From: an uncultured Pseudomonadota bacterium
GTDB lineage: Bacteria; Pseudomonadota; Gammaproteobacteria; Burkholderiales; SG8-41
NCBI GenBank assembly: GCA_946885605.1
Contig: CAMPGR010000033.1
Span: forward strand, 1-27,464
Reading direction: 5' to 3'
Length of the DNA stretch: 27,464 nucleotides
The notes under the pieces are model-generated. The model was not told the origin of the DNA. It worked only from the letters and a program-made list of their open reading frames with translations, and did not search any database. This document shows, in pieces, positions 7,580 to 14,823 of this stretch (the stretch's first letter is position 1; every line of letters begins with the position of its first letter). Both the position numbers and the translations under genes were made by a program.

Positions 7580-8190
7580 GCGACTTTTGCATCCTTCGGC
7601 GCGTTGGCGTCGAGCGTGAATTGCCAGCCCGCATCGAGCAGTTTCTGCAGCATCGGCTGGCCGAACTTCCCGGCGATCGCCTGCGCGGTCTCCGGCACGC
7701 GGCCGACGTCGTCGAATTCGCCCCGTTGGCCCTGGATGATGACGAGCAGATGCGCGTCCTTGTCGGAGATGTTGATGAACTGGCGCGTGACCCCGGGCGG
7801 CACGGCGATGAGGTCGAAGGGCTCGAGCACGGTGCGCTCCTCACCCTTGTCGCCCCAGCGGATCTCCCACTTGCCGGTGAGCGCCATGAAGGTCTCGTGT
7901 GTCCTCCAGTGGACATGGAGGCCGGGGCCGTTGCCGGCCGGGCATGTTGCGACGCCCAGGCGAAAGACACCCGCATCACCGCCCACCACTGCTGGTTTGG
8001 GCGAGAGCTGACCACCGAGACTCTCGGGCGACATCACATTGAACGTGCTTTTCGCGGTGATCATCTCCATCACTTCCTTCGGGATGCCGAGCCGCTCGGC
8101 GTGGCGATCCTTGGTGGAGACGAGCTCCTTGAACCGCGCGATGCGCGTTTTCATTTCCGCCTGGGTCGGCGTCTTCGTCTTGACTGGCAT
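7576..8190 (-). CDS. Cupin-domain protein
   Basis: 204 residues; GGAAGAA precedes the ATG. A single cupin barrel lies at about 70-155. Motif 1 is intact in outline: GNGPGLHVHWRTHETFMALTG, with His92, His94, Glu99 and Gly106. Motif 2 reads FDLIAVPPGVTRQFINIS, so the usual metal-binding His is replaced by Gln137. The N-terminal 60 residues are helical (PKEVMEMITAKSTFNVMSPESLGG), and the C-terminus has a GRVPETAQAIAGKFG segment. Size and motif placement resemble small cupins found beside aromatic-acid catabolic genes, but no specific enzyme can be named. It lies between two Bug receptors. Confidence 0.87.
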   Translation of the reverse strand: MPVKTKTPTQAEMKTRIARFKELVSTKDRHAERLGIPKEVMEMITAKSTFNVMSPESLGGQLSPKPAVVGGDAGVFRLGVATCPAGNGPGLHVHWRTHETFMALTGKWEIRWGDKGEERTVLEPFDLIAVPPGVTRQFINISDKDAHLLVIIQGQRGEFDDVGRVPETAQAIAGKFGQPMLQKLLDAGWQFTLDANAPKDAKVA

Positions 8191-8232
8191 GGCGTTCTTC
8201 CGTGGTGGTGAAATCTGGACTGTGGGGTTGCT

Positions 8233-9174
8233 TCAGTCGGCGCGGATGCCGGCGGCCTCGATGACTTTGCCCATTCTCGCGACCTCGGACTTGACGAGCG
8301 CATCGAGGGCTTCGGGCGTGCTGCCCACCGCCTCGACGCCCGAGCCAAGCAGTTTATCCTTCACTTCGCTCGACTGGAGCGCGCGCACGATTTCGCGGTT
8401 CAGCAGCGTGACGATGGTCGCGGGCGTCCCGGCAGGCGCGAATATGGCGAGCCGAGACACCGACTCGAATCCGGGCAACGTCTGGGCGACGGTTGGCAGA
8501 TCCGGCGCGAGGGGCGTGGGCTTCGCGCTCGTGACCGCCAGTGCCCGCAGCCGCCCCGCCTTGATGTGCGGGACCGACGAGCCCGGAACGGCAAACATGA
8601 ATTGCGTGCGGCCGGCGATCAGATCGGTGAGCGCGTTCGTCGCGCCCCGGTAATTGACGCGCACCACGTCGACCCCGGCCATCGCCTTGAACAACTCGCC
8701 CGCGATATGGACCGAGTTGCCGGTGCCCGAGGTGGCGAAGTTGAGCTCGCCGGGCCGCGATTTCGCGAGCGCAACCAGATCCTTCACCGATCGGGCAGGC
8801 AGCGTCGGATGGACGACCAGGATATTGGCCGTCTCGGTCGCAGTGGTGATCGGGGTGAAATCGCTCACATTCGAGGCGACGTGGTCGCGCATGAACGGGA
8901 GCAGCCAGAGCGTGGGCCCGGTCAGGAGCAGCGTGTAGCCGTCGGGCGGCGCCTTGGCCGCGATGTCGGCGGCGAGCAGTCCGCGGTTGTCCACGATCAC
9001 CTGCTGGCCGAGCGCCGCGCCGAGCGGTGTGGCGATGAGGCGCGTGGCGAAATCGCTGCCGCCTCCCGCCGCAGCCGTGATGATGCGCAAATTCTTGGTG
9101 GGATACGACTGGGCAGACGCCGTGCTCGCAACAACCATCATTGCAGCCGCGAGGAAGTGTAGGGATTTGGTCAC
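8233..9174 (-). CDS. Bug/TctC-family periplasmic solute receptor (Bug 3), variant binding loops
   Basis: 313 residues. The start is GTG at 9174, supported by GGAGAAG 5-6 nt upstream. Signal peptide about 1-21 (TASAQ). The first loop reads AAAGGGSDF (34-42) rather than P-GGG-TD, and the usual DNRPGAGG block is shortened to DNRGLLAAD (62-70), followed by the normal KAPPDGYTLL. The protein also has TGPTLWLLPF after that block. This looks like a distinct receptor subgroup rather than a damaged copy, because the rest (SGTGNSVHIAGELFK, VNYRGATNALTDLIAG) is intact. It is the first gene of the minus-strand operon and lies 42 bp before the cupin gene. Confidence 0.92.
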   Translation of the reverse strand: MTKSLHFLAAAMMVVASTASAQSYPTKNLRIITAAAGGGSDFATRLIATPLGAALGQQVIVDNRGLLAADIAAKAPPDGYTLLLTGPTLWLLPFMRDHVASNVSDFTPITTATETANILVVHPTLPARSVKDLVALAKSRPGELNFATSGTGNSVHIAGELFKAMAGVDVVRVNYRGATNALTDLIAGRTQFMFAVPGSSVPHIKAGRLRALAVTSAKPTPLAPDLPTVAQTLPGFESVSRLAIFAPAGTPATIVTLLNREIVRALQSSEVKDKLLGSGVEAVGSTPEALDALVKSEVARMGKVIEAAGIRAD

Positions 9175-9224
9175 GTAGCTTCTCCAGACTCGGTAGGGAC
9201 GGGACTTGCCCGATCGCAGCCGGC

Positions 9225-9256
9225 TTTTATAAATCGGCGGGCCTTGGGACGTCTAT
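9225..9256 (-). promoter_or_regulatory. Possible sigma70 promoter for the Bug 3 operon
   Basis: On the minus strand, TAGACG (near 9251-9256) and TATAAA (within 9225-9233) are spaced about 17-18 bp, placing a start site some 45 nt before the GTG of the Bug 3 gene. The -35 match is only partial. Confidence 0.35.
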
Positions 9257-9325
9257 ACTCTGCATGGTATGAAGTCTATTTATCCAGACGAATAATCCCC
9301 GCTCCGGGGCCCGAGCGGGAGCGAC

Positions 9326-9331
9326 TATAAT
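9326..9331 (+). promoter_or_regulatory. Perfect -10 element (TATAAT) before the tandem CMD gene
   Basis: TATAAT lies 28 bp before the TTG start at 9360. No good -35 is visible; instead an inverted repeat GCTCC/GGAGC (9301-9305, 9318-9322) lies just upstream, which would suit an activator or repressor site. Confidence 0.45.
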
Positions 9332-9359
9332 CGGTCGCCCCCATGAGCAGGAGACAGCC

Positions 9360-10568
9360 TTGAGCAGACTTTCCGCCGTGCCACGCGAGGCGCTTCCCGA
9401 GAGCGAGCGCCGATTCTACGATGCAGTGAGAGCGATACGCCGCCGTCCGGTGAGCGGGCCGTTCATCGTCACGATGAACAGCAGCCCGGATCTCGCGGCA
9501 CGCATCGCCCACCTTGGCCATTACTTTCATGCGAGGGGACAGGCGGACGAGTCGATCATTCCCATTCGCGTGCGCGCGTTCATCTCGCTCATCGGCTCGC
9601 GTGCCCTCGATGCGCCGTACGAGTGGGGCGCGTGGATCAACTGGGCGCTCGAAGCCGGCGTGCCGCAGGAGACGGTCGATGCGATACGCGAAGGCCGGTC
9701 ACCGCCCAACTTGAACGCGGAGGAAGAGCTCGTCGCCGATCTCTGCAGGCAACTCGTCACGGGCAACCATCGCCTGCGCGAGGCGACGTTCAAGGCCGCG
9801 CTCGAGCGCTACGGCAACCAGGGCCTCGTGGAGCTCGTCATGACGCTCGCCTATTTCGCCATGATCGCGCTTCCGCTCAATGCCTTCGAGATCGAGATGT
9901 CGGCGGAGCAAAAAGGTCTGCGCAAGCCGTTTGCTCCGCTGGAAGTTGGCGGGACACCGGCGACGGATTGCGAGGAGTCGCTTTCCACCTGCGCACTCGC
10001 CTCCGCCAACACCGCTGCGCCTCGCGTGCCACTGCTCGCGACGCATGAAGCCGTCGCGCCCGAACACCAGCACTTCCTCGACCGCATCGTGCGCACGCGC
10101 GGCTGGCTTTCGCCGGTGTTCCAGGTGCTGCTTCACACGCCGGACGTCGCCGAACGCGTCGCCAACGTGGGCGCCTTCCTGCTCTATGAGAGCGGGCTCG
10201 AGCCGCGCACGCAAGCGCTGGTCGGGCTGATCGCTGCGCGCGGGCTCGACTGCGATTACGTTTGGAGCGCGTGGGCGGGCGAGACGGGCAAAACCGCCGT
10301 CGGTGCTGAATTGATCGAATCGTTGCGCACCGGCAAGCGCGCCGCCCCCCTTTCCGAGCGCGACCGGATTCTTCTCGCGTTCTGCCGCCAGCTGCTGTGC
10401 GCCAATCATCATGTGAGCGACGCCGCATACGAGGCGGCCCTCTCGCAGTTCGGCGTCGCGGCAACCGTGCGGATCGCGGTGCTGCTCGGTTACTGCGCGA
10501 TGATGAGCCTCGTCGCGAATGCTTTCGAAGCCGGCTTGCCTGCCGAGGAGCGTAGGCCCGCGCTCTGA
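9360..10568 (+). CDS. Fused double-domain carboxymuconolactone decarboxylase-like protein
   Basis: 402 residues. The start is TTG at 9360 with AGGAGA 5-6 nt upstream; the nearby ATG at 9342 opens only a six-codon frame. Two homologous halves are visible, about 10-185 and 230-398. Each has a GLI/ISLI segment, a YEW-like helix (YEWGAWINWALEAGV at 87-101; YVWSAWAGETGK at 300-311), an LCRQL/FCRQL..NH helix (128-136; 341-350), a (T/A)(F/Y)xAAL stretch (144-147; 357-361) and a closing (Y)FAMI..NAFE / CAMM..NAFE (165-177; 379-390). The fold matches CMD/AhpD-like proteins, in which EW..H is common; here both His are replaced by Trp and no CxxC is present. Linker 186-229 is low in structure. It opens a likely operon with a LysR gene and a Bug receptor. 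Confidence 0.8.
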   Translation: MSRLSAVPREALPESERRFYDAVRAIRRRPVSGPFIVTMNSSPDLAARIAHLGHYFHARGQADESIIPIRVRAFISLIGSRALDAPYEWGAWINWALEAGVPQETVDAIREGRSPPNLNAEEELVADLCRQLVTGNHRLREATFKAALERYGNQGLVELVMTLAYFAMIALPLNAFEIEMSAEQKGLRKPFAPLEVGGTPATDCEESLSTCALASANTAAPRVPLLATHEAVAPEHQHFLDRIVRTRGWLSPVFQVLLHTPDVAERVANVGAFLLYESGLEPRTQALVGLIAARGLDCDYVWSAWAGETGKTAVGAELIESLRTGKRAAPLSERDRILLAFCRQLLCANHHVSDAAYEAALSQFGVAATVRIAVLLGYCAMMSLVANAFEAGLPAEERRPAL

Positions 10569-10587
10569 CGGCGCGCCCGGATTCCCT

Positions 10588-11505
10588 GTGAAAGGCGCCT
10601 TCGACGGAATCGACCTGCGGCTGCTGCGCTGTCTCGATGCGCTGCTCGCCGAGCGCAGCGTCTCGCGCGCCGCGCAGCGGCTCAACATCAGCCAGCCCGC
10701 CATGAGCATCGCGCTCGGCCGGCTGCGCAGGCTATTCGGGGACCCGCTCTTCCTGCGCGGCCACGGCGAGATGGTGCCCACCTCCCGGGCGCTTTCGCTG
10801 ACCGCGCCGCTGCACGCCGTGCTCGAGGGCCTGGGGAGCCTCGCTTCCGCAGCGGCGCCCTTCGACCCGCGCACCTCGCGCAGCCCGTTCACGATCACGG
10901 CGCCCGGCTACATCTCCTTCGTGCTGCTGCCGAGGCTCATGCGCCACCTGGAGAGGCACGCGCCCGGCGTGTACGTCGAAGTGCGCGCGCCCAACCGCGA
11001 GCATGCAGGCGAATGGCTCGAGAGCGGTGAAGTGGACTTCCGGATGGGCTGGATACGCGAGCCGCCCGAGGCGCTGCGCTTCAAGACGCTCTACCGCGAC
11101 AGTTTCGTATGCATCGCGCGCAAGGATCATCCCGCCATACCGCGCAAGTTGACCGCGGAGCTGTTCTGCTCGCTGCCGCACGTGCGCAGCCTCGTTCACC
11201 GCAGCAGCGATTCCGGCCAGGTGATCGACCACGCGGTGGCGGCGCTGCACAGGCGCTTGCACATCGCTCTGCTCGTGCAGGAAGTGCTGACCGTGCCGTA
11301 CGTCGTCGCGAGCTCGAACCTGATCGCTGCGATCCCGGCTCGCCTCGCGCGCGCGTTCGCGGGCCAGCTCCCGCTTCGCGCCCATCCGCTTCCGCTTCGC
11401 CTGCCGGAGCAGACGATCGCGCTCTACTGGCACGAGCGCACGCATCGCGACCCGGCGCACGAATGGCTGCGCGATGTGATCGGCAGGATCGCGAAGACAG
11501 TGTGA
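10588..11505 (+). CDS. LysR-family transcriptional regulator
   Basis: 305 residues from the GTG at 10588, which places the winged-helix domain at the normal position; an upstream ATG at 10519 would overlap the CMD gene and add a non-LysR extension. The HTH reads DLRLLRCLDALLAERSVSRA, then AQRLNISQPAMSIALGRLRR and LFGDPLFLR. The C-terminal part is the type-2 periplasmic-binding-like effector domain (TITAPGYISFVLLPRLMRHL through the MGWIREPPEALRF region). It starts 19 bp after the CMD gene stop and is followed by a Bug receptor gene, so it probably regulates this set in response to the imported compound; that is inferred from position only. Confidence 0.93.
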   Translation: MKGAFDGIDLRLLRCLDALLAERSVSRAAQRLNISQPAMSIALGRLRRLFGDPLFLRGHGEMVPTSRALSLTAPLHAVLEGLGSLASAAAPFDPRTSRSPFTITAPGYISFVLLPRLMRHLERHAPGVYVEVRAPNREHAGEWLESGEVDFRMGWIREPPEALRFKTLYRDSFVCIARKDHPAIPRKLTAELFCSLPHVRSLVHRSSDSGQVIDHAVAALHRRLHIALLVQEVLTVPYVVASSNLIAAIPARLARAFAGQLPLRAHPLPLRLPEQTIALYWHERTHRDPAHEWLRDVIGRIAKTV

Positions 11506-11594
11506 AGGATCCGCACGGGTCGGTGGACATGCACGCTGCCTGCTTTTAATATCGAGCAGCGGCGCGGATGCTGAATCAAAAAGAGGAGGAAATG

Positions 11595-12563
11595 ATGAAA
11601 CGGCTTTTCGTGCATGCGTTCGCTGTCGCCGCTCTCGGCTTCGGCGGTGCGCTTTTCGCGGCCGAAAACTATCCCACGCGGCCGGTGCGTCTGGTGGTGC
11701 CTTTCGCCGCAGGCGGCACGGCGACCATCAACGCGCGCATGGTGGCGAATCAGGTGGAAAAGCAGATCGGGCAACCGATCGTGGTGGACAACCGCCCGGG
11801 CGCAAACGGCATCATCGGCATACAACTCGTGGCGAATGCCGCGCCCGACGGCCATACCATGCTCTATACGACGACCTCCATCGCGATCAATCCGAGCGTG
11901 TACAAGAACCTGCCCTACGATATGTTCCGCGATCTCGCGCCGGTCACGATCATCGCGCTCGGTGAAGGCTACGTCTTGTTGACCGCGCCCGCCTCCCCGC
12001 TCAAGTCGGTAAAGGACGTGATCGCCCGGGCGAAACAGGGAAAGTTGAGCTTCGGCTCGGCGGGCGTCGGTAACTCGACGCATCTCGTGGCCGAGACCTT
12101 CGCCAAGGAGGCGGGCATCAAGATGGTGCACGTCCCGTACAAAGGCGTTGCGCCCGCAATGAACGCGGTGATGGGCGGAGAGGTGAACGTGATGTTCATT
12201 CCGCCCACCGCGGTGCTCGGCCATATCCAGGCCGGGCGTCTGCGTGCGCTCGGCTTCACCGGGAAGTCGCGCTGGTCGCACCTTCCCGACGTGCCGACGG
12301 TTTCAGAGGCGGGCGTCCCGGGCTTCTACAACAGCTCCGGCTTCAACGCCTGGTTCACCACCGCGAAGACCCCGATCAGCATCCGCGTGAAGATGCAGCA
12401 GGAAATTCACAAGGCACTGCAGGTGCCGGGCGTCAAGGATGTTTTCGTGAAGGGCGCTTACCAGCCGCTGGGGAACAGCCCGCAGGAGGCGGAAGCGTTC
12501 CTGCGCCAGCAGGTGAAGGAGTTTGCGGAAGTGGTGCGCGCGGCGGGCGTCGAGCAGAACTGA
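11595..12563 (+). CDS. Bug/TctC-family periplasmic solute receptor (Bug 4)
   Basis: 322 residues from the ATG at 11595, which has GAGGAGG about 5 nt upstream; ATGs at 11592 and 11568 are in frame but badly placed. Signal peptide about 1-23 (LFAAEN). The first loop is AAGGTATINARM (38-49), lacking the Asp of the usual GG-TD; DNRPGANG (65-72) and PDGHTML (84-90) follow. It contains VGNSTHLVAETFAKEAGIKM and VPYKGVAPAMNAVMGGEV, close to the family consensus. It is the last gene before a strong terminator, 89 bp after the LysR stop. Confidence 0.93.
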   Translation: MKRLFVHAFAVAALGFGGALFAAENYPTRPVRLVVPFAAGGTATINARMVANQVEKQIGQPIVVDNRPGANGIIGIQLVANAAPDGHTMLYTTTSIAINPSVYKNLPYDMFRDLAPVTIIALGEGYVLLTAPASPLKSVKDVIARAKQGKLSFGSAGVGNSTHLVAETFAKEAGIKMVHVPYKGVAPAMNAVMGGEVNVMFIPPTAVLGHIQAGRLRALGFTGKSRWSHLPDVPTVSEAGVPGFYNSSGFNAWFTTAKTPISIRVKMQQEIHKALQVPGVKDVFVKGAYQPLGNSPQEAEAFLRQQVKEFAEVVRAAGVEQN

Positions 12564-12576
12564 ATCGATAAAACAC

Positions 12577-12612
12577 AAAGCCCGTCGACTTTGCAGTCCG
12601 CCGGGCTTTTTT
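12577..12612 (+). terminator. Rho-independent terminator after Bug 4
   Basis: AAAGCCCG (12577-12584) pairs with CGGGCTTT (12602-12609), and a run of six T follows (12607-12612). It lies 13 nt after the receptor stop codon. Confidence 0.85.
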
Positions 12613-12635
12613 GGAGCTTCAGGGAACGCTTCGCC

Positions 12636-12794
12636 TCAGGGCTTCTTCGGCACGACGACCTTGCTCGCGCGTTCCTTTTCCACCTGGTTCAGGAACCGCG
12701 GGGCGATGAATGCCTTGGGCTGCGTGGAGGCGAGCCGCAACCAGGCGCGGCGGGCGATGCTGCTGGTGAAGCGTATCGGGCGGGTGTCGATCAC
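12636..12794 (-). CDS. Small basic hypothetical protein
   Basis: 52 residues from a GTG at 12794 with GGAGAAGG immediately upstream (about 3-7 nt). The frame is open further upstream to 12962, but that part is rich in Pro, Gln and Arg and looks non-coding. The product is strongly basic (many Arg and Lys, ending VVVPKKP), with no membrane segment or recognised domain. It converges on the terminator of Bug 4. The good ribosome binding site is the only real support; it may be spurious. Confidence 0.35.
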   Translation of the reverse strand: MIDTRPIRFTSSIARRAWLRLASTQPKAFIAPRFLNQVEKERASKVVVPKKP

Positions 12795-13057
12795 TGACCT
12801 TCTCCCATTCTTCTTCGCGAGGCCGCGGATTTTGCGCCCTCGGTCACCGCCCGTCAAGCCGCTCCATGACGTCGTTTTACACCGCTGTAGTTGTCCCGCT
12901 ACACACGGCCTGAACGGGCATTGAAACTGCTGTGGTTGCGGTTTCGGGCGGTCGTGCAACAAGAAGCACGCCCATGTTGTCGATTCTGCACGTCGCCGAA
13001 CGACCAGGGAGGTAGCCCTGACATCAGGGCTCGCACCGACGATGACGAGGAGCCGCC
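12795..13057. other. Gene-free stretch before the YciI-like gene
   Basis: No convincing gene on either strand. It holds a TTTACA/TACACA pair (12876-12881, 12900-12905) that could be a weak plus-strand promoter, and the palindrome at 13014-13031. Confidence 0.4.
13014..13031. promoter_or_regulatory. Perfect 8+2+8 inverted repeat
   Basis: AGCCCTGACATCAGGGCT lies 26 bp before the YciI-like start codon. It could be a regulator binding site or a 5' UTR hairpin. Confidence 0.4.
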
Positions 13058-13429
13058 ATGAAATACCTTTGCCTGATCTGCGCCGAACCGCGCCAGATGA
13101 TGGAGCACCGGGCCGACGCCGCCGAGCACTTCGAGGAGTATCGCGCTTTCACGCAGGACATCCGGAAAAGCGGCCACTTCGTGGCGAGCAACCGGCTGTT
13201 GCCGCCCGATGCCGCGATCACGGTGCGCGTGCGAAACGGCAAGGTATCGACGACCGACGGGCCGTATGTCGAGACCAAGGAGCACCTCGGCGGCTTCTAC
13301 GTGATCGAAGCGCGCGATCTCAACGAAGCCGTCCAGATCGCGTCCCGCATCCCGGGCGCTCGCTACGGCTGTGTCGAGGTGAGGCCCATTGCGGAAGATG
13401 CGCAGACGCTGCGCGCAATCGGCGAGTAA
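13058..13429 (+). CDS. YciI-family (DGPF domain) protein
   Basis: 123 residues; GAGGAG lies 5-6 nt before the ATG. MKYLCLICAEP at the N-terminus, the signature TTDGPYVETKEHLGGFYVIE at about 65-84 and the closing region with IPGARYGCVEVRPI identify the YciI/DGPF family, a small ferredoxin-like fold. Members are often encoded beside ECF sigma factors or PhnB-like proteins; here a PhnB-like gene follows after 56 bp, so the pair is probably cotranscribed. The enzymatic role in the family is poorly known. Confidence 0.9.
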   Translation: MKYLCLICAEPRQMMEHRADAAEHFEEYRAFTQDIRKSGHFVASNRLLPPDAAITVRVRNGKVSTTDGPYVETKEHLGGFYVIEARDLNEAVQIASRIPGARYGCVEVRPIAEDAQTLRAIGE

Positions 13430-13462
13430 GGGGTCAGACCCCCGCGTTGGGGTCTGACCCCC
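13430..13462. repeat. Palindromic intergenic repeat, family B, copy 2
   Basis: GGGGTCAGACCC and inverse arms around a CCGCGTT centre, beginning one base after the stop codon of the YciI-like gene and ending 23 bp before the PhnB-like gene. Confidence 0.9.
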
Positions 13463-13485
13463 AGGCAACAGCGAGGAGCACGAGC

Positions 13486-13947
13486 ATGCAGAAGATTACC
13501 CCATTCCTGTGGTTCGACCATCAGGCGGAAGAGGCGGCGAATTTCCACGTTTCCGTTTTCAGGGGCTCGAGGATTCTGAATGTCGCCCGTTATGGCGACG
13601 CCGGCCCGGGGCCCAAAGGGAGCGTCATGACGATCGAGTTCGAGCTCGCGGGGCAGAGGTTCGTCGCGCTGAACGGCGACCCCCAGTTCACGTTCTCGCC
13701 GGCGATCTCGTTCGTCGTCAACTGCGAGATGCAGGAGGAAGTCGACGCGCTGTGGGAGAAGATTTCCGCCGGCGGAGAAGAGCAGCGCTGCGGCTGGCTC
13801 GAGGACCGCTATGGTGTCTCGTGGCAGATCGTTCCGACGATCTTGCCGCGGCTGCTCACGGACAAGGATCCGGAAAAAGCGCAACGCGTGATGAAGGCGA
13901 TGCTCGCGATGGACAAGATCGACATCTCGGTGCTCGAGCGCGCGTAA
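13486..13947 (+). CDS. PhnB-like VOC protein
   Basis: 153 residues; AGGAG lies 7 nt before the ATG. MQKITPFLWFDHQAEEAANF, then YGDAGPGPKGSVMTIEFELAGQRFVALNGDPQFTFSPAISFVV, CGWLEDRYGVSWQIVP and a helical C-terminus ending in AMLAMDKIDI identify the PhnB / 3-demethylubiquinone-9 methyltransferase-like VOC family. Many members read FYxxxFxxS after the first helix; here it is FHVSVFRGSRI. The pairing with a YciI-like gene is common in bacteria. No function is established for this subgroup, and the methyltransferase name used in databases is misleading. Confidence 0.9.
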   Translation: MQKITPFLWFDHQAEEAANFHVSVFRGSRILNVARYGDAGPGPKGSVMTIEFELAGQRFVALNGDPQFTFSPAISFVVNCEMQEEVDALWEKISAGGEEQRCGWLEDRYGVSWQIVPTILPRLLTDKDPEKAQRVMKAMLAMDKIDISVLERA

Positions 13948-13950
13948 GCG

Positions 13951-14054
13951 TAAGGGGATAGACCACCAAGCCCCCTTCGTTGCGCGCTTAACACGAAGCG
14001 TCAGGGGACAGACCACTAAGCGCTCGTCGTATGGGCTTAGCGGTCTGTCCCCTA
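13951..14054. repeat. Compound palindromic repeat, family A, copy 2 (three arms)
   Basis: Two arms in direct orientation, a diverged one (AGGGGATAGACCACCAAG, 13953-13970) and a near-consensus one (AGGGGACAGACCACTAAG, 14003-14020), followed by one inverted arm (14035-14054). A CTTCGT/ACGAAG pair (13975-13980, 13993-13998) lies between the first two. It sits between the convergent PhnB-like and DUF1080 genes. Confidence 0.88.
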
Positions 14055-14059
14055 ATGAA

Positions 14060-14671
14060 TTACAGCTCCTTGATCTCGACCTTGCGCCAGCGGATGGTGC
14101 CGCCCGGCGCGCCTTTCGGGCCGGCGCCGTATTGCAGAGTGATCGGGCCTTCCTTGAACTTGCCGTTGGCTGTATGCACCGTCACGACGCCATTGAATTT
14201 GACGGTGAGTTCAGAACCGATGGCCGTAATCTCGTACGTGTTCCACTTGCCCGCGGCCTTGTAGCGGCCGGGCGGCACCATGGCGAAGCCGACGATGGCG
14301 CCTGTTGCATATTCCGGACCGGGACGCTGGTCATAGATGTTGATCTCGTACGCGTTGGCGGCGCCGATTTTCTTCGGATCGGAGGCGCGAATGAAAATGC
14401 CGCTGTTCGTCGTGTCCCCCGCCCAGAACTCCGCGCGCAGGATGAAGTCCTTGTACGACTTCTTCGAGACGAGATGCCCGCCTTTGCCCTGGTCGGCCAC
14501 GATGTAGTCGCGCTGGCCGCGCCAGTTGGCATCGCCCACACGGTTCCAGTTTTCCAGGCCCTTGGGACCGTCGATCAGCGTGACCCATCCGTCGTCGGCC
14601 ATGTGCGCGCAACCGGCCGCGGTGAACGCGAGAACGAGCAGCGCCGCCGTTACAGCATGAAAGCGTTTCAT
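14060..14671 (-). CDS. DUF1080 (3-keto-disaccharide hydrolase-type) lipoprotein
   Basis: 203 residues; AGGAGAGG lies a few bases before the ATG. Signal peptide with lipobox AAGC places the lipidated Cys at residue 21. The mature part is a single concanavalin-like beta-sandwich: GWVTLIDGPKGLENWNRVG, a KSYKDFILRAEFW segment, SGIFIRASDP, an AYEINIYDQRPGPEYATGAI stretch, GKWNTYEITAIGSELTVKFNG and the closing RWRKVEIKEL, all hallmarks of DUF1080. Some members hydrolyse 3-keto-glycosides; this one could act on a carbohydrate in the periplasm. Its direct neighbours give no sugar context, but a Gfo/Idh/MocA gene occurs 7 kb away, a family that often makes keto-sugars. Confidence 0.9.
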   Translation of the reverse strand: MKRFHAVTAALLVLAFTAAGCAHMADDGWVTLIDGPKGLENWNRVGDANWRGQRDYIVADQGKGGHLVSKKSYKDFILRAEFWAGDTTNSGIFIRASDPKKIGAANAYEINIYDQRPGPEYATGAIVGFAMVPPGRYKAAGKWNTYEITAIGSELTVKFNGVVTVHTANGKFKEGPITLQYGAGPKGAPGGTIRWRKVEIKEL

Positions 14672-14781
14672 GGTGACCTCTCCTGTTGGTGATGCGTTGT
14701 CGTTCTCTACTTCCTGCGGCGGACAGAATGTTACTGAACCGCGCGCGCGTCAAGAGCGCGCGTGGCTCGGAGAGACTCGGA

Positions 14782-14812
14782 GGGGTCAGACCCCAGCTCG
14801 GGGTCTGACTCC
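14782..14812. repeat. Palindromic intergenic repeat, family B, copy 3
   Basis: GGGGTCAGACCC with an inverse arm that has one mismatch (GGGGTCTGACTCC). It lies 12 bp beyond the stop of the Bug 5 gene, between it and the DUF1080 gene. Confidence 0.88.
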
Positions 14813-14823
14813 AACCGTCCCGC

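Noticed and set aside
9342..9362. ATG at 9342 as the start of the double CMD protein
   Set aside because: It opens a frame of only six codons; the TTG at 9360 has the ribosome binding site and the right frame.
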